Assembly: GCA_036556985.1 (NCBI GenBank)
Contig: DATBIK010000030.1
Coordinates: 1 to 20,503, forward strand
Direction: 5' to 3'
DNA from: JAPSGM01 sp036556985
Lineage (GTDB): Bacteria; Chloroflexota; Limnocylindria; QHBO01
DNA length: 20,503 bases
The notes under the pieces are model-generated. The model searched no databases and had not been told where the DNA came from. It was given only the letters and a program-made list of their open reading frames with translations. A program made the translations under genes and the position numbers. Below are positions 1 to 4,866 of the stretch, one piece after another (positions within the stretch are counted from its first letter, which is position 1; the number at the start of each line of letters is the position of its first letter).

Positions 1-186
1 GTAGAGGCTGATGTCCTTCTCCGGGTCCTCGCTCTCGAGGAAGAGGAGCTGCGCGATCACCAGGTTCGCGATGTGATCCTCGATCGCGTCGCCGAGGAAG
101 ATGATCCGCTCCTTGAGGAGCCGCGAGTAGATGTCGAAGGCTCGCTCCCCGCGGGCGCTCGACTCGATGACCATGGGGACCAGCAT
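1..186 (-). CDS. clpP: ATP-dependent Clp protease proteolytic subunit ClpP, N-terminal part (cut by window edge)
   Basis: Reading the minus strand from 186 gives 62 residues that begin MLVPMVIESSARGERAFDIY and contain SRLLKERIIFLGDAIED, IANLVIAQLLFLESEDP and KDISLY. This is the classic ClpP N-terminal region: the axial-loop segment, then the first strands of the crotonase-like fold. ClpP is the cytosolic serine peptidase chamber that degrades substrates unfolded by ClpX, ClpA or ClpC. The catalytic Ser, His and Asp lie beyond the window edge and cannot be checked. The ATG at 184-186 is chosen because AGGAG (complement of 194-198) sits 7 nt upstream, inside the last codon and stop of trigger factor. 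Only 4 bp separate the tig stop from this start, so the genes are co-transcribed and probably translationally coupled. The order tig-clpP(-clpX) is conserved in many bacteria. The identification is secure. Confidence 0.96.
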   Translation of the reverse strand, partial: MLVPMVIESSARGERAFDIYSRLLKERIIFLGDAIEDHIANLVIAQLLFLESEDPEKDISLY

Positions 187-190
187 GCAA

Positions 191-1540
191 TTACTCCTGG
201 GCTGAATCGTCCGAGCCCGATGTCGCCGCCTCGCCGGCGGCGTCATCGGTCCCGAGTGCGCGATCGATGAGGGTGTCGACCAGTTTACGGTTGCGGATCG
301 TCATGCGCAGGTAGCTGCGACCGCGGCGTGAGCCGAGCGACTCGGCCAGGCGCGGGTCGTTGCCGTAGCGCGCCAGCTGCTCGTCGATCTCGGCCTGGAT
401 CTCGTCGTCGGTGGCGTCGATGCCCTCCTTCTCGGCGATGGCCGACAGGGTGAGGAGCACCTTCACCCGGCGCTCGGCCGGCTCGCGCAGCTCGGTGGCC
501 AGCTCCTCCGGCGTCTGCTTGGCGAGCTCGAGGTACTGCTGCATCCCGATCCGCTGCTGGGCGAGCCGGTTGCCCAGCTCGTCGCGCATGATCTCGATCT
601 CGTTGGCGACCATGACCTCCGGCAGCTCGACGGTCGCGTTCGAGGCGGCGAAGTCGATGATCCGGTCGGCGAAGGCGTGACGTGCCTCCGCGGCGGCCCG
701 CTTCTCGAGCGCGTCGCGGATCTCGGCCCGGAGCTCGTCCACCGAGGCGACGTCGCCGACGCTCTTCGCGAACTCGTCGTCGACATCGGGCAGGATGCGC
801 TCGCGGACGTCGAGCAGCTCGACCTCGAAATGCGCCTGCTTGCCGCGCAGCTCCTCGACCCGGTAGTCGTCCGGGAAGCCGATGTCGAAGCCCTTCGTCT
901 CCCCCACCTTCAGGCCGATGAGCTGGTCCTCCCATCCCGGGATCATGCGGTCGTCGCCGATGACGAGCGGCAGGCGGTCGGCGCTGCCGCCCTCGAACGG
1001 CTCGCCGTCGATGGTGCCGGCGAACTTCACGGCCGCCACGTCGCCCTTGGCCGCGCCGCGCTCGTCGACCGGGCGCAGGGTGGCCTGCTCGTTGCGCAGC
1101 TCCTCGATGACGCCGTCCACCTGCTCGTCGGTGGTCTCCGGGGTCTCGAGCGTGAACGGGTAGTCGGTGTACGCGCCGAGCGCGACCTCCGGCCGCACCG
1201 CAACGGTGGCGGTGAACGTCACCGTCTGGCCCTCGACCACCGCGTTCGGGTCGATGTCGACCTGGGGCTGGTCGATGGGGATGAGCGTGGTCTGGTCGAG
1301 CGCGGCGTCGTAGCTCTCGCCGACGAGGTGGTCGATCGCCTCGGCCAGCACCGAGCCGCGGCCGACGAAGCGGTCGATGACGTGGCGCGGCGCCTTGCCC
1401 GGGCGGAAGCCGGGCACCTTCGTGCGCTCGGCGACGTGCCGGTAGGCGGTGGCGAAGTGGCGGCTCACCTCGTCCGGCGGCACCTCGATGTCGAGCTGCA
1501 CCCGCGAGCCGGGCTGCGGGCTGGTGGAAACGTTGACCAT
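191..1540 (-). CDS. tig: Trigger factor (ribosome-associated chaperone and peptidyl-prolyl isomerase)
   Basis: The product has 449 residues, the usual trigger factor length. The N-terminal ribosome-binding domain carries the signature VPGFRPGKAPRHV at about residues 42-54. A FKBP-type PPIase domain follows at about 160-245 (stretches KGDVAAVKFAGTIDGEPFEGG and GWEDQLIGLKVGETK), then the long helical C-terminal chaperone domain. The protein docks at the ribosomal exit tunnel and shields nascent chains. The acidic tail (GTDDAAGEAATSGSDDSAQE) is low in complexity, as is common in GC-rich genomes. The ATG at 1540 has GGGAG four nt upstream (complement of 1545-1549). Only 14 bp separate it from the 3' CCA of a tRNA-Leu gene on the same strand, so tig is probably expressed from the tRNA promoter or from one hidden inside the tRNA. 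clpP follows after 4 bp. Confidence 0.97.
   Translation of the reverse strand: MVNVSTSPQPGSRVQLDIEVPPDEVSRHFATAYRHVAERTKVPGFRPGKAPRHVIDRFVGRGSVLAEAIDHLVGESYDAALDQTTLIPIDQPQVDIDPNAVVEGQTVTFTATVAVRPEVALGAYTDYPFTLETPETTDEQVDGVIEELRNEQATLRPVDERGAAKGDVAAVKFAGTIDGEPFEGGSADRLPLVIGDDRMIPGWEDQLIGLKVGETKGFDIGFPDDYRVEELRGKQAHFEVELLDVRERILPDVDDEFAKSVGDVASVDELRAEIRDALEKRAAAEARHAFADRIIDFAASNATVELPEVMVANEIEIMRDELGNRLAQQRIGMQQYLELAKQTPEELATELREPAERRVKVLLTLSAIAEKEGIDATDDEIQAEIDEQLARYGNDPRLAESLGSRRGRSYLRMTIRNRKLVDTLIDRALGTDDAAGEAATSGSDDSAQE
194..198 (-). promoter_or_regulatory. Ribosome binding site of clpP embedded in the tig terminus
   Basis: The minus strand reads AGGAG followed by 7 nt and ATG. The AGGAG overlaps the final Glu codon of tig and abuts its TAA stop. 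This fixes the clpP start and suggests coupling with tig. Confidence 0.75.
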
Positions 1541-1554
1541 GTCACTCCCATGCG

Positions 1555-1638
1555 TGGTGGGCGAGGCGAGATTCGAACTCGCACGTCTTGCGACACCGGC
1601 TCCTAAAACCGGCGCGTCTGCCGTTCCGCCACTCGCCC
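1555..1638 (-). tRNA. tRNA-Leu (anticodon UAG), CCA encoded
   Basis: The minus strand folds as a class II tRNA. The acceptor GGGCGAG pairs with CTCGCCC. The anticodon stem is CCGGT/GCCGG (last pair T-G) with loop TTTAGGA, giving anticodon TAG. A long variable arm (around TGTCGCAAGACGT) is typical of Leu, and the T arm is GCGAG-TTCGAAT-CTCGC. Discriminator A and CCA are encoded (1555-1558). It would read CUA, a rare codon in a GC-rich genome, and other CUN codons by wobble. It lies 14 bp upstream of tig on the same strand. Confidence 0.95.
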
Positions 1639-1645
1639 GTGGCAG

Positions 1646-1651
1646 ATCGTA
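1646..1651 (-). promoter_or_regulatory. Candidate -10 box (TACGAT) for the tRNA-Leu-tig-clpP unit
   Basis: On the minus strand TACGAT ends 7 nt before the tRNA 5' end, the expected position for a -10 element. No convincing -35 hexamer is seen 16-18 nt upstream. A second weak box, TACTCT, lies just upstream. The call rests on position and partial match only. Confidence 0.4.
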
Positions 1652-1686
1652 CAGAGTACCCGGGCTCGGCGGGGCGCGGCGGAACC

Positions 1687-2349
1687 CTATCCCGGCAGGT
1701 CGACGCTGGCCAGGATCGGCAGCGCGGCGTCCCAGGTGGCCGACAGGTCGTCGGGGTCCGCGTGCACCGTCACCAGCAGCAGCTCGCCGCCCGCGAGCGG
1801 GATGACGACCACCCGCACGGCCTGGTCCGGGCCGATGCCGAGGCCGTCGTCGCCCGGTCCGCTGAACAGGCGCGTGTCGAACTCGGGCGCCAGGACGTCG
1901 AGCCAGAGGCCGTCCCGATCGTCCAGGCGGAACGCCTCCGGCTCACCGGCGTCCAGGTCTGCGCGGCTGCGGTAGAGGTCGGCGACCTCGTCGGCAGACA
2001 GCCCGGCCGCCGGGACGTCGTCCTGGCCGCGCACGGTGGTCGGGTGGCCGAAGGCGATGATCCGCTCCGGGACGCCGTCTGCCGCGGATCCCGCGAACCA
2101 GCCGATATCGGTGAACTCGCCGTGGAGGTGGAGCGTGTGCCACCCCGCGGGAACGTCGAGGCTGATCTCGAGGTCGAACGGCGGCGAGATCGCGTAACGG
2201 CCCGGCGGGAGTGGCTCCAGCTGCTCGGTTGGCCACGGCATTCGGCTCGGGCTCGTCGTCGCGACCGCCGTCGATGCGTTTGATGTCGTCGCCGGTTGTC
2301 CGCACGCGGAGAGAACGATGGCGGTCGCGACCAACACGATGGTGCGCAT
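1687..2349 (-). CDS. Putative lipoprotein of unknown function
   Basis: I do not recognise a family. The 220-residue product begins MRTIVLVATAIVLSACGQP: a short charged n-region, a hydrophobic core, and the lipobox LSAC with Cys16. This indicates an SPII-processed lipoprotein anchored on the outer face of the membrane. A Thr/Ser/Ala-rich linker (about 20-40) follows, then a soluble domain rich in beta-strand-like segments and acidic residues. An upstream in-frame ATG at 2439 would add 30 residues ahead of the signal peptide. I reject it because ATG 2349 has AGGA 5 nt upstream (complement of 2355-2358) and places the signal at the N-terminus. It ends 48 bp before the tRNA-Leu gene and is divergent from the VOC gene. 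Export is well supported; function is open. Confidence 0.8.
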   Translation of the reverse strand: MRTIVLVATAIVLSACGQPATTSNASTAVATTSPSRMPWPTEQLEPLPPGRYAISPPFDLEISLDVPAGWHTLHLHGEFTDIGWFAGSAADGVPERIIAFGHPTTVRGQDDVPAAGLSADEVADLYRSRADLDAGEPEAFRLDDRDGLWLDVLAPEFDTRLFSGPGDDGLGIGPDQAVRVVVIPLAGGELLLVTVHADPDDLSATWDAALPILASVDLPG

Positions 2350-2386
2350 GTCGGTCCTACTCACGCGCGGCGGCGAAAGATCAATA

Positions 2387-2402
2387 CACGTAGGCTCACG
2401 TA
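2387..2402. repeat. Tandem CACGTA pair, 10-bp period, in a divergent promoter region
   Basis: CACGTA occurs at 2387-2392 and again at 2397-2402, separated by GGCT, so the two copies fall on the same face of the helix. They lie in the 122-bp gap between the divergent lipoprotein and VOC genes. A transcription-factor site is possible, but chance cannot be excluded for a 6-mer pair. Confidence 0.35.
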
Positions 2403-2471
2403 TCGACCGATGAGTCGGCGCCGCGCCGAGCGTCACCATGTCGCATACCCACCTGAGGAGACCAAAGACCG

Positions 2472-2951
2472 ATGCCGAAGCCGTATCCCTGCCTCTGGTT
2501 CAACGGGGAGGCCGAAGAGGCCGCCGCGTTCTACACGGGCATCTTCTCCAACAGCCGCGTCGACAAGGTGACGCGCGCCGCGTCCGACACGCCGAGCGGG
2601 AAGAAGGGCGACGTGCTGACCGTCGACTTCACGCTCGACGGGGAGCCGTTCATGGGTCTGAATGGCGGGCCGGAGTTCACATTCAGCGAGTCGATCTCGT
2701 TCGTCGTCGACTGTGCCGATCAGGCCGAGGTCGACCGCTTCTGGGATGCCCTGGTGGCCGATGGCGGGGAGCACGGTCCGTGCGGCTGGCTGAAGGACCG
2801 CTTCGGCGTGTCGTGGCAGATCGTGCCGAAGCGCCTCTACGAGCTGCTCGACAGCCCCGATGCGGCGGCGAACGAGCGCGCCATGCAGGCGATGCTGCAG
2901 ATGGGCAAGCTCGAGGTCGACGCGCTCGAACGAGCGTACGTCGGCGACTGA
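2472..2951 (+). CDS. VOC-superfamily protein (PhnB-like / 3-dmu-9_3-mt domain)
   Basis: The product has 159 residues. MPKPYPCLWFNGEAEEAAAF then YTGIF, followed by GGPEFTFSESISFVVDC and GPCGWLKDRFGVSWQIVP, is the pattern of the PF06983 (3-demethylubiquinone-9 3-methyltransferase-like) branch of the vicinal oxygen chelate superfamily, within its usual 150-165 aa range. Despite the family name, most members are not methyltransferases and have no known substrate, so I assign none. The protein is probably a soluble cytosolic dimer built from beta-alpha-beta-beta-beta units. The ATG at 2472 is preceded by GAGGAG at 2455-2460 with a slightly long 11-nt spacer, and the family motif starts at once after it. 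It is divergent from the lipoprotein gene and converges on the DUF3618 gene with 7 bp between stop codons. Confidence 0.88.
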   Translation: MPKPYPCLWFNGEAEEAAAFYTGIFSNSRVDKVTRAASDTPSGKKGDVLTVDFTLDGEPFMGLNGGPEFTFSESISFVVDCADQAEVDRFWDALVADGGEHGPCGWLKDRFGVSWQIVPKRLYELLDSPDAAANERAMQAMLQMGKLEVDALERAYVGD

Positions 2952-2977
2952 CCAGGGGTCAGGAGCGGCCGCGCTCC
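2948..2977. terminator. Two small adjacent hairpins at the convergent VOC/DUF3618 gene ends
   Basis: CTGACC-AGG-GGTCAG (2948-2962) is a 6-bp stem that contains both stop codons (TGA 2949-2951 on plus, TGA as TCA 2959-2961 on minus). It is followed directly by GGAGCG-GCCG-CGCTCC (2962-2977). Neither has a T-tract, so intrinsic termination is uncertain. Position between convergent genes suggests mRNA 3'-end formation in both directions. Confidence 0.4.
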
Positions 2978-3591
2978 GACATGCCGGAGTACTCGACCGC
3001 GGCGGTCTGCGGCGTCGGCGGTGCCACCTTTAGCGGCCCCTTGAGGCCAGGGGACTTTACGCCGGGCCGCTCGCCGGTGATAAAGGCCTCGATGGCCTTG
3101 CGCGCCAGTGCGGCGGAGAGCAGGGTGAGCGCCGCCTCGCTCGCCTTCCAGATCGTGCGCTCGGGGCCGGGCGGCCCCTCGACCATGGCCTTGGCGAGCT
3201 CCTTGCGCGCCTTCTTGCTCTTCAGCGGCTCCTGCCGCCAGCGCTGGAGCTCTTCCACGAGGGCGTGGCGGGCCTTGTCGGCCTTCGGACCGACCTCGTC
3301 GACCAGGCTGTCGACCCAGGCCTGCATCGGTCCCGGAAGGGCGTCGTAGGCCTGCTCTGCGGTGGTCGGGCGCAGGCGCCGACGTAGGAGGCGGGCGACC
3401 CGGATCGGTCCACCCGCAACCAGGAACACCGTGCCCGCGGCGACCCCAACGAACAGCGCCGGGTTCTCCCGGAAGCGGGCCTTGAGGTCCACCGCATGGC
3501 GCACGCGCGCCTCGAGCTCGGAGGCGGTCGCCTCCATGCCTGACCGATGCGCGTCGATCTCTAGCCGCGTTTCAGCAAGCGTTTCGCCCAC
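2959..3591 (-). CDS. DUF3618-like membrane-associated protein (GTG start)
   Basis: The 210-residue product has an N-terminal DUF3618-like helix (LAETRLEIDAHRSGMEATAS, residues about 6-25), then RENPALFVGVAAGTVFLVAG with one membrane segment at about 44-60. A very basic stretch (RVARLLRRRLR) and a helical, charged C-terminal half follow. Such proteins usually sit beside holin-X family proteins in actinobacterial and chloroflexal envelope or stress loci; the molecular role is unknown. I choose GTG at 3591, not the longer ATG frame or ATG 3537, because AAGGAGG lies exactly 7 nt upstream (complement of 3599-3605) and the family N-terminus starts there. This start lies inside the upstream holin-like gene, so the two genes overlap by 31 bp in different frames and are probably translationally coupled. 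Confidence 0.78.
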   Translation of the reverse strand: MGETLAETRLEIDAHRSGMEATASELEARVRHAVDLKARFRENPALFVGVAAGTVFLVAGGPIRVARLLRRRLRPTTAEQAYDALPGPMQAWVDSLVDEVGPKADKARHALVEELQRWRQEPLKSKKARKELAKAMVEGPPGPERTIWKASEAALTLLSAALARKAIEAFITGERPGVKSPGLKGPLKVAPPTPQTAAVEYSGMSERGRS

Positions 3592-3965
3592 GCGATGTCC
3601 TCCTTCACCGCCTCGATGGTCTCCTCGGGCGGACCGATCTTGATGCGACGCACGCCGGCGTAGGCCAGGACCGCGGCCAGCGCCGTCAGCACGATGAACA
3701 CGATGAGAGCGACGAGCCACTCCGGCAGGCCGGTGAGCGCGGCGATCGCCAGGATCAGGAAGGCCACGAAGGCGATGAGCGCGAGCACGAGCAGGCCGAT
3801 CCCGATGCCGATCAGGACCAGCCCGCCCTTCACCTCGCCGAGCATCTCGCCCATCTCCTGCCGCCCGCGGGTGACCTCCAGCTTCGCAAGCTGGACGAAC
3901 CCGCTCACCAGGCGCCTGGCGAGGCCGGGGATGCTGTCGCGACGCGGCTCGTCGGCTTGGGTCAT
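3561..3965 (-). CDS. Holin-X family (PF07332-like) membrane protein
   Basis: The 134-residue product has an N-terminal amphipathic segment (LARRLVSGFVQLAKLEVTRG), two long hydrophobic hairpin segments (about 48-78 and 82-105), and a short cytosolic tail (PPEETIEAVKEDIAWAKRLL). This is the architecture of the 'phage holin family / actinobacterial holin-X' proteins. Despite the name they are chromosomal and no lysis role is established, and nothing nearby looks like phage. ATG 3965 is chosen over an upstream ATG (4085) because GGAGG lies just upstream and the conserved domain begins here. It forms an operon with the overlapping DUF3618-like gene. A 5' UTR with a hairpin and a TAGAAT box lies upstream. 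Confidence 0.85.
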   Translation of the reverse strand: MTQADEPRRDSIPGLARRLVSGFVQLAKLEVTRGRQEMGEMLGEVKGGLVLIGIGIGLLVLALIAFVAFLILAIAALTGLPEWLVALIVFIVLTALAAVLAYAGVRRIKIGPPEETIEAVKEDIAWAKRLLKRG

Positions 3966-3986
3966 GACTCCTCCGGGGACAGTTCG

Positions 3987-4005
3987 CCGCCGCGTGAAGC
4001 GGCGG
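3987..4005 (-). promoter_or_regulatory. Stem-loop in the 5' UTR of the holin-X gene
   Basis: CCGCCGC-GTGAA-GCGGCGG is a perfect 7-bp stem with a 5-nt loop, between the putative -10 and the ribosome binding site of the holin-X gene. It may stabilise the leader or tune translation. No riboswitch family is recognised. Confidence 0.45.
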
Positions 4006-4014
4006 TTCTCCCGA

Positions 4015-4020
4015 ATTCTA
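4015..4020 (-). promoter_or_regulatory. Candidate -10 box (TAGAAT) for the holin-X/DUF3618 unit
   Basis: The minus strand reads TAGAAT 49 nt before the ATG at 3965, placing transcription start near 4008 and giving a leader that contains the stem-loop at 3987-4005. A clear -35 element is not visible. Confidence 0.45.
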
Positions 4021-4035
4021 GCAAGCGATGGGCCG

Positions 4036-4046
4036 GAACCCGGTTC
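4036..4046. promoter_or_regulatory. Palindrome GAACC-C-GGTTC between divergent promoters
   Basis: A perfect 5+1+5 inverted repeat sits between the minus -10 box (4015-4020) and the plus -10 box (4070-4075). It could be an operator serving both the holin-X and DUF3105 genes. It is short, so chance is possible. Confidence 0.3.
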
Positions 4047-4069
4047 GGGCGGCCTCGCGGCACCTCGGC

Positions 4070-4075
4070 TATCCT
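4070..4075 (+). promoter_or_regulatory. -10 box TATCCT of an apparently leaderless DUF3105 gene
   Basis: TATCCT ends exactly 9 nt before ATG 4085. There is no Shine-Dalgarno between them. The same arrangement is seen before starts at 13657, 19175 and 20367. Confidence 0.55.
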
Positions 4076-4084
4076 GTCGCGCCA

Positions 4085-4735
4085 ATGGCCAAGCGACGGA
4101 CTTCCGGCATCCAGCGACGCGGTCGCGCCAGCGAGGCGGCGATGAACCGCCGGGTGACGTCGAGCAGCGGCGGGGCGGCGCTCGACCCGCGCATCCTGCT
4201 CATCGGCGGCGTGCTCGTTATCGGGCTCGTCATCCTCGTGGTGGTCGTCCTCTTCGGCGGCAGCGGTGCGGCGCGTGTCGGAGAGCGGATTGCGGACGAA
4301 GGCGCCGGGCACGTGGCCCAGGGCACCGTTCCCACCTACGAGTCGCGGCCGGCGACCTCCGGGCAGCACTGGAACGTGGGCGGTGGCGTGGCACCCATGA
4401 ACTGGGGCGTGTACCAGACCCCCGTGCCCGAGCCGGCCGTCGTCCACAACCTCGAGCACGGCGGGATCGTGATCTGGTACCAGCCGGACCAGGCCAGTTC
4501 CGATGACGTGGCGGCCCTGACCCAGTACGTCGAGTCGCAGATCCGGTCGGCGAAGTTCAAGGTCATCCTCTCGCCGTGGGCCGGCGAGGACTTCGGCCAC
4601 CCGATCGCGGCCACCGCATGGAACTGGATGCTCTACCAGGACGAGGCGGACGTCGAACAGATCCGCGCCTTCCTCGACGACCACTACGGCGAGGCGCCCG
4701 AGCCCTTCGGCGGTCCCGGCCAGCCCGCCGCCTGA
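4085..4735 (+). CDS. Membrane-anchored DUF3105 domain protein
   Basis: The 216-residue product has a basic cytosolic N-terminus (MAKRRTSGIQRRGRASEA), one membrane segment at about 37-57 and an extracytoplasmic DUF3105 domain. Family hallmarks are visible: PATSGQHW (89-96), WGVYQTPVPEPAVVHNLEHGG (107-127, with His121 and His125) and a later FGHPIAATAW segment. The conserved His residues suggest metal binding, but no function is established. ATG 4085 is chosen because TATCCT lies 9 nt upstream. An upstream ATG at 4028 would put the promoter inside the gene. The gene appears monocistronic; tRNA-Lys follows 50 bp downstream. Confidence 0.85.
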   Translation: MAKRRTSGIQRRGRASEAAMNRRVTSSSGGAALDPRILLIGGVLVIGLVILVVVVLFGGSGAARVGERIADEGAGHVAQGTVPTYESRPATSGQHWNVGGGVAPMNWGVYQTPVPEPAVVHNLEHGGIVIWYQPDQASSDDVAALTQYVESQIRSAKFKVILSPWAGEDFGHPIAATAWNWMLYQDEADVEQIRAFLDDHYGEAPEPFGGPGQPAA

Positions 4736-4749
4736 GCGCGTCTACTCGG

Positions 4750-4779
4750 TTGACCCTCTCTGACGGCGGGTGGCATCAT
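4750..4779 (+). promoter_or_regulatory. Candidate promoter for tRNA-Lys
   Basis: TTGACC (4750-4755) is a good -35 match. CATCAT (4774-4779) follows after 18 bp as a weak -10 and ends 6 nt before the tRNA 5' end at 4786. Position supports the call. Confidence 0.5.
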
Positions 4780-4785
4780 CTCCGC

Positions 4786-4860
4786 GGGCGGCTAGCTCAA
4801 CGGCAGAGCAAGTGACTCTTAATCACTAGGTTCAGGGTTCGAATCCCTGGCCGCTCACCA
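4786..4860 (+). tRNA. tRNA-Lys (anticodon CUU), CCA encoded
   Basis: The acceptor GGGCGGC pairs with GCCGCTC (one G-T pair). D arm GCTC/GAGC, anticodon stem AGTGA/TCACT with loop CTCTTAA (anticodon CTT), and T arm CAGGG-TTCGAAT-CCCTG are all intact. Discriminator A and CCA are encoded (4857-4860). It lies only 6 bp from the stop of the convergent debranching-enzyme gene, so its 3' end must form within or against that gene. Confidence 0.97.
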
Positions 4861-4866
4861 TCCTCA

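Noticed and set aside
2959..3537. ATG 3537 as start of the DUF3618-like gene
   Set aside because: It would cut off the conserved LAETRLEIDAHR helix. GTG 3591 has AAGGAGG at 7 nt and keeps the domain.
3561..3965. Phage lysis module suggested by the holin-like protein
   Set aside because: No endolysin, structural, integrase or att-like features are nearby, and this family is commonly chromosomal and non-phage.
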